From the NCBI GenBank assembly GCA_963773765.1, contig CAVZCC010000010.1:6233-70232 (forward strand): a DNA stretch of 64,000 nucleotides, written 5' to 3'. Made by a program: the position numbers and the translations under genes. This document shows positions 1-8,904 of this stretch, one piece after another (the stretch's first letter is position 1; the number at the start of each line of letters is the position of its first letter). Under the pieces are notes generated by a model. That model worked only from the letters and a program-made list of their open reading frames with translations. It was not told the origin of the DNA and did not search any database. The stretch is from CAVZCC01 sp963773765. GTDB lineage: Bacteria > Actinomycetota > Acidimicrobiia > Acidimicrobiales > Microtrichaceae.

Positions 1-1
1 G

Positions 2-1708
2 GACAAGGGCACCGGCATCGCCATGATCTGCACCTTCGGCGACCTCACCGACGTGATCTGGTGGCGGGAGCTGAACCTGCCGGCCCGGGCCGTGCTGGGC
101 CGCGACGGCCGGTTCCAGGCCGATCCGCCGGACTGGCTCGGCACCGACCGGGCCCGCGACCGCTACGGGAGGATCGCCCGCAAGGCCCCCAACGGGGCCC
201 GGGCGCAGATGGTGGAGATGCTCACCGACGGCGGCGAGCTGGTCGGCGACATCCGGCCCATCACCCACGCCGTGAAGTTCTTCGAGAAGGGCGACAAGCC
301 CCTGGAGATCGTGACCTCCCGCCAGTGGTACATCCGCAACGGCGGACGGTCCGACGAGATCAAGGACGACCTGATCGCCCGGGGTGCCGAGCTGGCCTGG
401 CACCCCGACTACATGCGCCACCGGTACGACAACTGGGTCGGCGGCCTGAACGGCGACTGGCTGGTCAGCCGACAGCGCTACTTCGGCGTGCCGTTCCCGG
501 TCTGGTACCCGGTCGACGCGGACGGCGAGCCCGACCACGACCACCCGATCCTGGCCGCGGAGGACACCCTCCCCGTGGATCCCCAGGCCGAGTGCCCGCC
601 CGGCTTCACCGAGGACCAGCGGGGCGCCCCCGGTGGCTTCGTCGGCGACCCCGACGTCATGGACACCTGGGCCACCTCCTCGCTCACGCCCCAGATCGCC
701 TGCCGCTGGGCCGAGGACGACGAGTTGTTCGGCCTCACCTTCCCCATGGACCTCCGGCCCCAGGGCCACGACATCATCCGCACCTGGCTGTTCTCCACCG
801 TGCTGCGCAGCCACGACGAGTTCGGCACCGTCCCATGGTCCGACGTCGCCCTGTCCGGCTGGGTGCTCGACCCCGACCGCAAGAAGATGTCCAAGTCCAA
901 GGGCAACGTGGTCACCCCCATCGCCCTGCTGGAGCAGTACGGCTCCGACGGCGTGCGCTACTGGTCGGCCTCGGCCCGGCCCGGCACGGACACCGCGGTG
1001 GACGAGGCCCAGATGAAGGTGGGGCGCCGCCTGGCCATCAAGCTGCTCAACGCCTCCAAGTTCGCGCTGTCCTTCGGCGTGGTGCCGGCCGGCACGCCGG
1101 TCACCCAGCCGCTGGACCGGGCCATGCTGGCCGGGCTGGCCGCCCTGGTGGAGGAGGCCACCGTCGCCTTCGAGGGCTTCGACTACGCCCGGGCCCTGGA
1201 GCGCACCGAGTCCTTCTTCTGGGGCTTCTGCGACGACTACCTCGAGCTGGTCAAGGGCCGGGCCTACGGGCCGGCCGACGCGCCGCCGGACGCCCGGGCG
1301 CTGTCGGCCCGGGCCGCACTCGACGTCGCACTGTCCACGCTGCACCGCCTGCTGGCCCCGTTCCTTCCCTTCACCTGCGAGGAGGTGTGGTCCTGGTGGA
1401 TGGAGGGATCCGTGCACCGGTCGCCGTGGCCGGACGGGGACGCACTGCGGGCACTGGCCGCGGACGGCGACGAGCGCGCCCTGGCCGTGGCCGGTGCCGT
1501 GCTGGGTGAGCTGCGGGGGGCCAAGTCGGCGGCGAAGGTGTCCATGCGGACCCCGATCGAGGTGGCCGAGGTGACCGACACCGCGGAGCGGATCGCCCTG
1601 CTGCGCACGGTGGCCGACGACGTGGCCGAGGCCGGCAAGGTGGCCGAGCTCCGCCTGGCCGACGGCGACGAGCTGTCGGTCCGCGCCACCGTCGCCCCGC
1701 CCGACTGA
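2..1708 (+). CDS. valS: Valine--tRNA ligase, C-terminal part (5' end outside window)
   Basis: Class I aminoacyl-tRNA synthetase that charges tRNA-Val in the cytoplasm. The gene enters the window in frame at base 2, so its real start lies upstream; the ATG at 23 is internal. The segment runs from the end of the catalytic and editing region to the anticodon-binding domain. The class I signature KMSKS, within KKMSKSKGN, is encoded at 894-908. It is preceded by the DVMDTW and GHDIIRTW stretches typical of ValS. The C-terminal 200 residues are helical and end in a short charged segment that does not look like the long coiled-coil of E. coli ValS. That fits the shorter ValS type, which is my inference. 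There is no frameshift. Confidence 0.95.
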   Translation, partial: DKGTGIAMICTFGDLTDVIWWRELNLPARAVLGRDGRFQADPPDWLGTDRARDRYGRIARKAPNGARAQMVEMLTDGGELVGDIRPITHAVKFFEKGDKPLEIVTSRQWYIRNGGRSDEIKDDLIARGAELAWHPDYMRHRYDNWVGGLNGDWLVSRQRYFGVPFPVWYPVDADGEPDHDHPILAAEDTLPVDPQAECPPGFTEDQRGAPGGFVGDPDVMDTWATSSLTPQIACRWAEDDELFGLTFPMDLRPQGHDIIRTWLFSTVLRSHDEFGTVPWSDVALSGWVLDPDRKKMSKSKGNVVTPIALLEQYGSDGVRYWSASARPGTDTAVDEAQMKVGRRLAIKLLNASKFALSFGVVPAGTPVTQPLDRAMLAGLAALVEEATVAFEGFDYARALERTESFFWGFCDDYLELVKGRAYGPADAPPDARALSARAALDVALSTLHRLLAPFLPFTCEEVWSWWMEGSVHRSPWPDGDALRALAADGDERALAVAGAVLGELRGAKSAAKVSMRTPIEVAEVTDTAERIALLRTVADDVAEAGKVAELRLADGDELSVRATVAPPD

Positions 1709-1734
1709 CCCGGGACCTGCTCAGGCGACCGCTG

Positions 1735-2341
1735 CTAGTCCACCAGGGAGTCGCCGACCCGGCCCTGCTTGAGGTCCACCATGTGGACCAGCTGGCGGTA
1801 GAAGCGGGCGGGGTCCTCCACGTCGGCCATGGCCCGGAACGCCGACCGCTCGTTGGCCGACTCGATCCGGATGGTGGCGGTGCCGACCCACCACTGCAGC
1901 AGCGACTCGCTGCGGCCGATGTCGGTCACCTTGCCCCATGGGATGAACTCGGCATGGCGGTTGACCACGCCGGTGACCCGCAGCACCCGGAGGTCGGTGA
2001 TGACGTACCGCGTGAACCATGCCTTGGAGCCCTCGACGGCCAGGTACGCGCCGGCTCCCAGGACCAGCAGGGCGCCCAGCGCCACGGACCAGGCCTGGGC
2101 CATGGAGAGCAGGACGACCAGCACCACGCCCACGACCACCAGGATGACCGCCTGGTCCAGCAGCCAGGCCCGGGGTGAGCGCGTGCTCCTCCAGCAGCAC
2201 GCGTTCGCCCGCCACCAGGTAGTCCCTGACGATGTCGTCGGGGTGCCAGCTGCGCGACGGGCGCGGCCGACGGGCCGACGACGGGCGCCGGCCCGGACGT
2301 TGCGTGGACCGGGGGCGGCCCGGCCGGCCGCCCGGGTTCAT
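1735..2341 (-). pseudogene. Bacterial PH-domain membrane protein, one frameshift
   Basis: Probable small membrane protein of the bPH2 (YdbS-like) type. The downstream frame has a hydrophobic stretch (about 25 residues around VVLVVLLSMAQAW) followed by the PH-like segment with ITDLRVLRVTGVVNRH and PWGKVTDI. The upstream frame starts at ATG 2341 and reads through DYLVAGERVLLEEHA, the usual lead-in of this family. The two halves lie in different frames and must join near 2170-2180, where an accept-CCCC-GGG run sits; one extra base explains it. The start ATG overlaps the TGA of the small gene before it (ATGA), so the two are probably translationally coupled. I cannot tell a sequencing indel from true decay, but the intact remainder favours an indel. 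Confidence 0.7.
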
Positions 2342-2517
2342 GACTGGCCGAAGCTCCCCAGGAACTCCGCGACCTTGGCCAGGACCTCCTGGAGGAAGGT
2401 GCCGACGTTGCCCATCACGTGGGTGATGTCGGCTGCGGCCGTGGCGGGACTGCGCCAGATGGCCAGGACCAGGAATCCGACGGCCAGCATGGCTGCCGGT
2501 TGCGCCATCTTCTTCAT
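2338..2517 (-). CDS. Small hypothetical membrane/secreted protein (59 aa)
   Basis: A 59-residue product starting MKKMAQPAAML with a hydrophobic stretch at about residues 8-30, then an amphipathic tail ending EFLGSFGQS. A clear GGAGG ribosome site lies 6-7 bases upstream of the ATG at 2517, and the stop overlaps the start of the PH-domain gene. It could be a single-pass membrane peptide or have a cleaved signal ending near the ATAAA segment. I recognise no family. Confidence that it is a gene rests on the ribosome site and the ATGA coupling. Confidence 0.6.
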   Translation of the reverse strand: MKKMAQPAAMLAVGFLVLAIWRSPATAAADITHVMGNVGTFLQEVLAKVAEFLGSFGQS

Positions 2518-2643
2518 GTGCTCCTCCGAACCTGTACAACGGCACTGGGTGGTGATGGATGGGCTGGTGCAGCCCACGGGTCAGCCACCCGGCCGCGACA
2601 AGCGACAGAGCACTCCGTCCGGCCCCGACCGTAACCCCCGGGC

Positions 2644-3666
2644 TCAGCCCGGTGGTGGATCCCCAGCCGGATCACCGCTGCTCCCGGGCACCGGGCCGGG
2701 GACACCGAACTGGCCCATGGCCCGGGCCATGGTGGCCAGCGGCACGCCGTTGGACTCGAAGGAGCGGATCACCCGGCGCCGGAACTCCCGCTCGACGGGC
2801 CACTGGCTGGCCGGCTCGGTGTCGCAGATGACCCGGAGGGTGACGCCGGTGGCGTCCATCAGGTGCACGCCCAGCACGTCGGGCTCCCCGGTCACCTTGT
2901 CGGACCAGGCGGCGTCGTTGTGCAGCTCGTGGCCCACCTGCTCCAGGAGCGAGCAGGCCAGGTCCACGTCGGCGTCCGGGCTCACCACGACGTCGACCAC
3001 CGCGCGCGACCAGCTCTGGCTCTTGTTGCCGACCCGGACGATCTCGCCGTTGGCCACGTGCCACACGGTGCCGTTCTGGTCCCGCAGCCGCGTCGACCGG
3101 AGCGTGACCCGCTCGACGGTCCCCACCGCGGGCGGTCCGGCGTCGATGACGTCGCCCACCCCGTAGCGGTCCTCCACCAGGATGAACCAGCCGGCCAGCA
3201 CGTCGCGCACCAGGTTCTGGGCCCCGAAGCCCAGTGCCACGCCCACCACGCCGGCCGATGCCAGCAGTGCGGTCAGGCTGAGGCCCAGCACGGCGAGGAT
3301 CGCGGTGCTGGCCAGCAGGACCACCGTGGCGGTGGCGATCGACCGGGCGATGGTGGAGATGGTGGCGGCGCGGGCCTCGGACCGGCCCGAGGCGTCCGTG
3401 CGGCGCAGGGTGCTGGGCACGAACCCGCCGATGCGGTCGGCGTTGTCCGCCATGCGGTCGCCGGTGCGCTGGATCAACGTGCGCAGGACCTGGTTCAGGA
3501 TCCAGGCCGCCAGCAGGATGAAGCCGACCTTGAGCGGCTTCTCGCTCAGCCAGCCCACCACCCGGGCCAGCGTCTCGTTGCCGGTGGCGTCGTAGACCGG
3601 GTCGCAGGCCCAGCCGGTGGTCTCGTCACAGAAGCTGGGGACCCCGGACTGCAGGAGGGCTGTCAC
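2644..3666 (-). CDS. Small-conductance mechanosensitive channel, MscS family
   Basis: An inner-membrane channel that releases solutes on osmotic downshock (family role). About 340 residues from GTG 3666. An N-terminal hydrophobic helix (FILLAAWILNQVL) is followed by two more membrane helices and the diagnostic pore-lining and beta-domain segment: ASAGVVGVALGFGAQNL, then VRDVLAGWFILVEDRYGVGDVI. The soluble vestibule domain and an alpha-beta C-terminal domain follow, and the protein ends in a Pro/Gly-rich tail. The start is uncertain: GTG 3666 is the first start codon giving a sensible N-terminus (TALLQSGVPSF), with no strong ribosome site. It is transcribed away from the GGDEF-EAL gene. Confidence 0.88.
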   Translation of the reverse strand: MTALLQSGVPSFCDETTGWACDPVYDATGNETLARVVGWLSEKPLKVGFILLAAWILNQVLRTLIQRTGDRMADNADRIGGFVPSTLRRTDASGRSEARAATISTIARSIATATVVLLASTAILAVLGLSLTALLASAGVVGVALGFGAQNLVRDVLAGWFILVEDRYGVGDVIDAGPPAVGTVERVTLRSTRLRDQNGTVWHVANGEIVRVGNKSQSWSRAVVDVVVSPDADVDLACSLLEQVGHELHNDAAWSDKVTGEPDVLGVHLMDATGVTLRVICDTEPASQWPVEREFRRRVIRSFESNGVPLATMARAMGQFGVPGPVPGSSGDPAGDPPPG

Positions 3667-3905
3667 CGGGCTGATCGTAGTGACCCGTCCCACCGGGCCG
3701 GCCGACCACGGCGGCGGCCGGCGGCGCCGCTCCCGGCCACCCACCGATCCGGTCCCGCACTCCGGGTCGTCGCCCCGGCACCGGCGGGTAGGGTACCGGC
3801 GGCCGGAAGCGGGCCCCCTCCCCGGGCACGCGTAGGATCTGCCCGCGGTCCCCGGACCGTCGGTGGCCGTGCGGCCGCCGATCCGCCCGTTGGAGGACAC
3901 ACGAG

Positions 3906-6362
3906 ATGCCCCGCTGGATCGGTCGCAGACGACACCAGGTCGAACAGGCAGTGCTCCGCACCCGTGAGGGGTACGACACGGCCCTGTCCGAGGGCGGCGT
4001 GGTGCTGTTCCAGCAGGTGGCGCCCGGCGTCGACGGGCACTACGTCTCCACCTCCATGACCGCGACGCTGGGCTGGGACGCGGGGGCCTTCCGCTCCCCC
4101 GGGACCCTCCGCCGCCTGGTGCATCCGGACGACCTGGCCACCTTCCGCCGCATGGTGCCGGTCGGGCCCGTGATGCCCTCCGCCCCCGCGTTCCCCGCCG
4201 GGCCCATCCCCACCCCACCCAACGACGCGGCACCGGTGGACGGTCCCGGGTCACCCGAGGACCCCGGGATCGGGCTCGTCACGGCCGGGCCGGGGGCGGA
4301 CACCGACCCGTGGCTCCGGCTGCCCGATCCTGCCGTGCCGGCCGCGGCCGGACCCGTGATCGACCTCACGGACAAGGCCGGGCCCGTCTCGGTGCAGCCG
4401 GGCACCCCGGTGCCCGGACCGCCCGTCGCCACGCCGGTCGGCCTCGCCCCCGCCCCGGTGATGGCCGTGCCCCCGCCGTCCGCGTTCAGCGTGCCGCCCG
4501 CGGTCACGCAGGCCCGGGTGGCCGAGGAGCCGGTGATCCGCTTCCTCACCCCCGACGGCTCCTACCGGGAGATGCTGGTCCGGTTGTCCCCCATCTCGCC
4601 CGACGAGCCCGTGCGCGGCGCGCTGGTGGACGTGAGCCTGACCGAGGCCGACCGGGTGGTGCAGCGCCGGTTCGCGGAGATGGTGGACCACGCCGCGCAC
4701 GGCCACCTCGTGCTCGAGTTCCTGGACGACCGTGACCCGTCCACCCTGGTGGTCCGGGCCGCCAACCGGTCCGCCCGTCGCCTGTTCAACCTGGAGCGGA
4801 CCGAGGTGGACGGCACCCCGCTGGGCGCGGTGTTCGGTGAGTCCTCCGCCCAGCTGTTCCGCTCCGCGCTGTTCGACGTGGCCCACACCGGCGAGGCGCT
4901 GACCGCGGAGCGGCTGACCTTCATGGAGGTCCCCGGCACCTACGTGGACCTCCGGGTCGACCGGCTGGGTGACGGCACGCTGGGCGTGTCCATCGAGGAC
5001 GTCACCCGCACCGTCGCGGTGGAGGAGCGGCTCCGGCACCAGGCCAGCCACGACCACCTCACGGGCCTGCCCAACCGGGCCCTGCTGGACGAGCGGCTCT
5101 CCGTGGTCACCTCCGGGCTGCCCACCGACACCTTCGTCAGCCTGCTGCTCATCGACGTGGAGGGCCTGCGGGAGGTCAACAGCCGCTACGGGCACCACAT
5201 CGGCGACCAGCTCCTGGTGGAGCTGGGCCGACGCCTGGTGCGGGAGATCCCGGGGTGCGAGATCGTGTCGCGCATCGGCGGCGACGAGTTCGCCATCCTC
5301 ACCCTGCCCTCCTCCACGGTGGAGGAGGCGACCGGCCGGGCCCGGGCGGTGCAGGAGTCCCTGGACCGTCCCATCGACCTGGACGGTGACGCCCACTCCA
5401 TGACGGTCCGCATCGGTGTGGCCGTGGCCCCGCTGCACGGCGACGACCCCCGCACCCTCATGCGCAGCGCCGACAGCGCGCTGCAGCAGGCCCGGGCCGA
5501 CGCCCGGCCGCTGGCCGTGTACGACCCGGGTGCCGAGCGCACCTCGATCCGCCGCCTCGGCCTGCTCACCGAGCTGCGCCAGGGACTGGCCAACCAGGAG
5601 CTGGAGCTCCGGTACCAGCCCCTGGTGGAGCTGCGCACCGGCCGCGTGACCAAGGTGGAGGCCCTCCTGCGCTGGCAGCGGGAGGACGGCGGCGCCCGCC
5701 TGCCGGTGGAGTTCCTGGAGCTGGCCGAGCAGTCGGGCCTGATCCAGCCCCTCACCCGCTGGGTGCTGGGCGAGGCGGCCCGCACCGCCGGGCGCCTGTC
5801 GCGCCCGGAGGGCAACACGATCGTGAGCGCCAACCTCTCGTTGCGCAACCTGTACGACGCGGAGCTGCTGAGCTTCCTCGACCTCCTGGCCACCTCCGGC
5901 GAGCTGCAGACGGACCTGGTGGAGATCGAGATCAGCGAGACCGAGCTGATGGACGACCCCATCCGGGCCCAGGACGTGGTGGCCCACCTGGCCGCCCTGG
6001 GCCTCCGGGTGGTCGTGGACGACTTCGGCACCGGTTACACGTCGCTGTCCACCATGTCGGGACTGGCCGTGAGCGGACTCAAGATCGACCGCGGCTTCAT
6101 CACCACGCTCAGCTCGGTGCCCTCCGACGCCGCCGTGGTCCGGTCCACCATCGACCTGGCCCACCAGCTGGACCTCACCGTCACGGCCGAGGGCGTGGCG
6201 GACGCCGCCACCCTGGCCCTGCTGACCGAGATGGGTTGTGACTTCGCGCAGGGGTTCCACCTGTCCGAGCCCGTCTCGTTCGACACCCTGCCCCGGCGGG
6301 TGTCGGAGTTGGAACACGCCCTGCAGGGCTGGGTCGGCTCCAGCGACGTCCTGTTGGACTGA
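3906..6362 (+). CDS. PAS-GGDEF-EAL cyclic-di-GMP signalling protein
   Basis: An 818-residue soluble protein that makes and/or degrades cyclic di-GMP. Order of domains: a PAS-like segment at about residues 25-75; a Pro/Val-rich linker at about 80-200; a second PAS-like region at about 255-375; GGDEF with the intact motif at 458-462; EAL with the motif E585-A-L587 and the conserved DDFGTGY at 705-711. Both catalytic signatures look intact, so it may be bifunctional. No membrane segment is visible, so input is probably cytosolic through the PAS domains. A GGAGG ribosome site lies upstream of ATG 3906. It stands alone, with no neighbouring signalling genes. Confidence 0.95.
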   Translation: MPRWIGRRRHQVEQAVLRTREGYDTALSEGGVVLFQQVAPGVDGHYVSTSMTATLGWDAGAFRSPGTLRRLVHPDDLATFRRMVPVGPVMPSAPAFPAGPIPTPPNDAAPVDGPGSPEDPGIGLVTAGPGADTDPWLRLPDPAVPAAAGPVIDLTDKAGPVSVQPGTPVPGPPVATPVGLAPAPVMAVPPPSAFSVPPAVTQARVAEEPVIRFLTPDGSYREMLVRLSPISPDEPVRGALVDVSLTEADRVVQRRFAEMVDHAAHGHLVLEFLDDRDPSTLVVRAANRSARRLFNLERTEVDGTPLGAVFGESSAQLFRSALFDVAHTGEALTAERLTFMEVPGTYVDLRVDRLGDGTLGVSIEDVTRTVAVEERLRHQASHDHLTGLPNRALLDERLSVVTSGLPTDTFVSLLLIDVEGLREVNSRYGHHIGDQLLVELGRRLVREIPGCEIVSRIGGDEFAILTLPSSTVEEATGRARAVQESLDRPIDLDGDAHSMTVRIGVAVAPLHGDDPRTLMRSADSALQQARADARPLAVYDPGAERTSIRRLGLLTELRQGLANQELELRYQPLVELRTGRVTKVEALLRWQREDGGARLPVEFLELAEQSGLIQPLTRWVLGEAARTAGRLSRPEGNTIVSANLSLRNLYDAELLSFLDLLATSGELQTDLVEIEISETELMDDPIRAQDVVAHLAALGLRVVVDDFGTGYTSLSTMSGLAVSGLKIDRGFITTLSSVPSDAAVVRSTIDLAHQLDLTVTAEGVADAATLALLTEMGCDFAQGFHLSEPVSFDTLPRRVSELEHALQGWVGSSDVLLD

Positions 6363-6420
6363 CCCTCCGTCGCCGCGGCCGGGCACCGTAGGATCCGGCG
6401 GGCCGGGACCGGGGGGACGC

Positions 6421-7179
6421 GTGTTCAACGACATCGACATCATGGAGGACCCCGCCGCGGTGGCCGCCGCCGCGCTGGCCGCAGTGGGACTGGTGGCGTG
6501 CCTCGCCGGGCTGGTCCGCCGGGGCCGCACGCAGGACCGCGCTGCGGTGCCGCCGGAGCCGGGCCTGGCCTGGTGGCGGGCCGGGTCCTACTTCTGCCTG
6601 TGCGTGCTGGTGGCCTGGGCCACCGGTGCGCTGTCGACCATCAGCCCGGCGGACACGTTCACCAACACCACGGACCGGTCCGCCGGGGCGTGGTGGGCGT
6701 TCACCCTGGCGTGCGTGGCGGTGGAACTGGTGGCGTACTGGGTGGTCTGGCCCCGGGGCACCTACACCCTGGACCGCCCGCTGGACCTGGGGTGGCAGGT
6801 GCCGTTCGGCCTGGCCTGGGGCATCTGCCAGGGCCTCCTGTTCCTGTCCATCCAGTTCGCCGCGTCGGCCCTGGACGTGGGTGACCTGGTGGCCGGCATC
6901 CTGGCCTTCGTGGCCATCGCCACGTTCCAGGGCCTGTGGCACGGCCTCTACTGGGACCGCTACGTGGCACCGGAGCACAACGACCCGGCCTGGAACCTGC
7001 CGAAGGTCCTGTGCTGCCACGTGCCCAACCTGGCGATCACCCTGACGTACCTGTTCGTGGTGGGCAACGAGGTGATGTTCGTGGCCTTCCAGACCATCGC
7101 CCTGCTCGGGTCCACCATCTTCATGCGCTTCCCGCGCTACCCGGCCCGCTCCTCCGCCGTGGCCGTGGCCCAGCGGTAG
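6421..7179 (+). CDS. Hypothetical multi-pass membrane protein
   Basis: About 252 residues from GTG 6421, with a GGGGGG ribosome-site-like run just upstream. There are roughly six hydrophobic segments, beginning near residue 12 (AAVAAAALAAVGLVACLAGL) and including CLCVLVAWATGAL, LACVAVELVAYWVVW and the final FQTIALLGSTIFM. A conserved-looking motif, WHGLYWDRYVAPEHN, sits between membrane segments. I do not recognise the family. The last 43 bases overlap tail to tail with the acyl-CoA synthetase on the other strand. The real start could be slightly different, but the membrane topology is clear. Confidence 0.7.
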   Translation: MFNDIDIMEDPAAVAAAALAAVGLVACLAGLVRRGRTQDRAAVPPEPGLAWWRAGSYFCLCVLVAWATGALSTISPADTFTNTTDRSAGAWWAFTLACVAVELVAYWVVWPRGTYTLDRPLDLGWQVPFGLAWGICQGLLFLSIQFAASALDVGDLVAGILAFVAIATFQGLWHGLYWDRYVAPEHNDPAWNLPKVLCCHVPNLAITLTYLFVVGNEVMFVAFQTIALLGSTIFMRFPRYPARSSAVAVAQR

Positions 7180-8798
7180 TCGGCCTTGCCGTTGGGGCCG
7201 CGCCGGATGCGGTCCACCACCACCAACCGCTTGGGGCACTTGTAGCCGGCCAGGTGCTCCTTGGTGTGGGCGATGATCCCGGACCGGAGCTCGTCGGAGT
7301 CGGCCCGGCCCTCGGTCAGCGCCACCACGCCGGTGACCGACTGGCCCCACCGCTCGTCGGGCAGGCCCACCACGTTGGCGTCCTGGACCGCGGGGTGGAG
7401 CTTGAGCGCCTCCTCCACCTCCTCCGGGTAGACCTTCTCCCCCGCCGTGTTGATGCACACCGAGCCGCGCCCCAGCAGGCGGATGGTGCCGTCCTCCTCC
7501 ACGGTGGCGAAGTCGCCGGGGACGGACCACACCCGCCCCCCGAAGGTCCGGAACGTGCCCGCGGTCTTGTCGGGGTCCTTGTAGTAGCCGATGGGGATGG
7601 GCCCGCCCACGGCCAGCATGCCGACCACCCCGGAGCCGGGGGCGACCTCCCGGCCGTCGTCGGTGAACACCCGGGCGTGCTCCCCCAGCCGGAAGCTGGC
7701 CGTGGAGGCCGACCGGCCCCGCTTGGCCACGGAGTTGCCGAACCCCACGCCCTCCGACGAACCCAGCAGGTCCGCCAGGACGGCGTCGCACCACTCCAGC
7801 AGTGCGTCCTTGACCGGCTGGGACCAGATCACCCCGGAACTGACGACCATGCGCAGGGAGGACAGGTCGTAGGGGCGGCCCGCGGCCGCGGCCCGTTCCA
7901 GCGCGGTGAGGATCGGCTTGGCGAAGGCGTCGCCGACGATCGTCAACTGGTTGACCTCCCGGTCCTGGACCGTGGCACACAGCTCGTCGGCGTCCAGGCT
8001 GTGGTCGGTGAGCGTGATGATGCAGCCGCCGGCGCACAGCACCCCGATGGACGCGATGGCCGACGTGCCGTGCATCAGCGGTGCGGCGGGCAGCAGGCGC
8101 ACCGCGCGGCCCATGTCGTGGAAGGTGCGGGCCGCGGCGGCGAAGCCCTCGGGCGTGGTGGGCACGTCGGCCTTGATGGCCCGGAACGTGGGCGCGGCGG
8201 CACCCATGAGGCTGCGGTGGGGCCACATGACGCCCTTGGGCATGCCCGTGGTCCCGCCGGTGTAGAGGAACCAGAGGTCCTCGGGCGACCGGTCGGTCCG
8301 GGCCAGGGGCGAGGCCGCGGCCAGGGCGTCCTCGTAGTCCACCGCCCAGTCCGGCACCGGGTGCTCCCCGGACCCGCCGACGCACAGCACGGTGCGGATG
8401 AGCGGGAGGTCCCCGCGGACGTGGTCCAGGCGCCCGACCAGCTCGGCCGACACCACCACCGCCTCGGCGTCGGAGTTCTCCAGCAGGTAGTGGAGCTCCT
8501 GTTCCAGGTAGCGGTAGTTGACGTTGACGGGCACGCACCGGGCCTTGAACGACCCGAAGGTGGCCTCCAGGTACTCGTTCCCGTTGTAGAGGTAGAAGGC
8601 GACCTTGGCGTCCGGGCCCAGGCCGGCCGCGGCCAGGTGGCCGGCCACCCGCGCCGCCCGCTCGTCGAACTCGCGCCAGGTCCGCTCCACCGCGCCGTGC
8701 ACCAGTGCGGGCCGGTCGGGGATCTCGTCCGCGACGGCCTCCCACGCCGTGGCCAGGCCCATGGTCGGGGACATCCTCGGGGACTCCGTCGCGCTCAC
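7137..8798 (-). CDS. AMP-dependent acyl-CoA synthetase (FadD type)
   Basis: Activates a carboxylic acid to its acyl-AMP and then the CoA thioester (ANL superfamily). It is 553 residues from GTG 8798, chosen because GGAGG lies 7 bases upstream. The phosphate-binding loop reads YTGGTTGMPKGV. The A8 hinge region reads GRGSVCINTAGEKVYPEEVEE and the C-terminal A10 lysine is in NGKADYRW. The CINTAGEKVYP form is typical of actinobacterial acyl-CoA synthetases of the fatty-acid or steroid side-chain type; the substrate cannot be read from sequence. A CoA-transferase is divergently encoded 106 bases away, which suggests a shared acyl-CoA context. Confidence 0.9.
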   Translation of the reverse strand: MSATESPRMSPTMGLATAWEAVADEIPDRPALVHGAVERTWREFDERAARVAGHLAAAGLGPDAKVAFYLYNGNEYLEATFGSFKARCVPVNVNYRYLEQELHYLLENSDAEAVVVSAELVGRLDHVRGDLPLIRTVLCVGGSGEHPVPDWAVDYEDALAAASPLARTDRSPEDLWFLYTGGTTGMPKGVMWPHRSLMGAAAPTFRAIKADVPTTPEGFAAAARTFHDMGRAVRLLPAAPLMHGTSAIASIGVLCAGGCIITLTDHSLDADELCATVQDREVNQLTIVGDAFAKPILTALERAAAAGRPYDLSSLRMVVSSGVIWSQPVKDALLEWCDAVLADLLGSSEGVGFGNSVAKRGRSASTASFRLGEHARVFTDDGREVAPGSGVVGMLAVGGPIPIGYYKDPDKTAGTFRTFGGRVWSVPGDFATVEEDGTIRLLGRGSVCINTAGEKVYPEEVEEALKLHPAVQDANVVGLPDERWGQSVTGVVALTEGRADSDELRSGIIAHTKEHLAGYKCPKRLVVVDRIRRGPNGKADYRWATATAEERAG

Positions 8799-8904
8799 CG
8801 TTCCTCCGTCGTCATCGCCGGACCTCCGACCGCACCGGAACACCGGCACGTTCCTTCGCAGGCGCACTACTGTCCCATCGCCCGCTCGATCAGAAGGAGC
8901 CACC

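Noticed and set aside
2644..4254. Longer minus-strand reading frame extending the MscS gene to 4,254
   Set aside because: The upstream 190 codons are Arg/Pro/Gly-rich, overlap the GGDEF-EAL gene on the other strand and have no MscS resemblance.
8605..8904. N-terminal extension of the CoA-transferase by 100 codons
   Set aside because: It overlaps the acyl-CoA synthetase start and lacks family similarity; the ribosome site supports ATG 8905.
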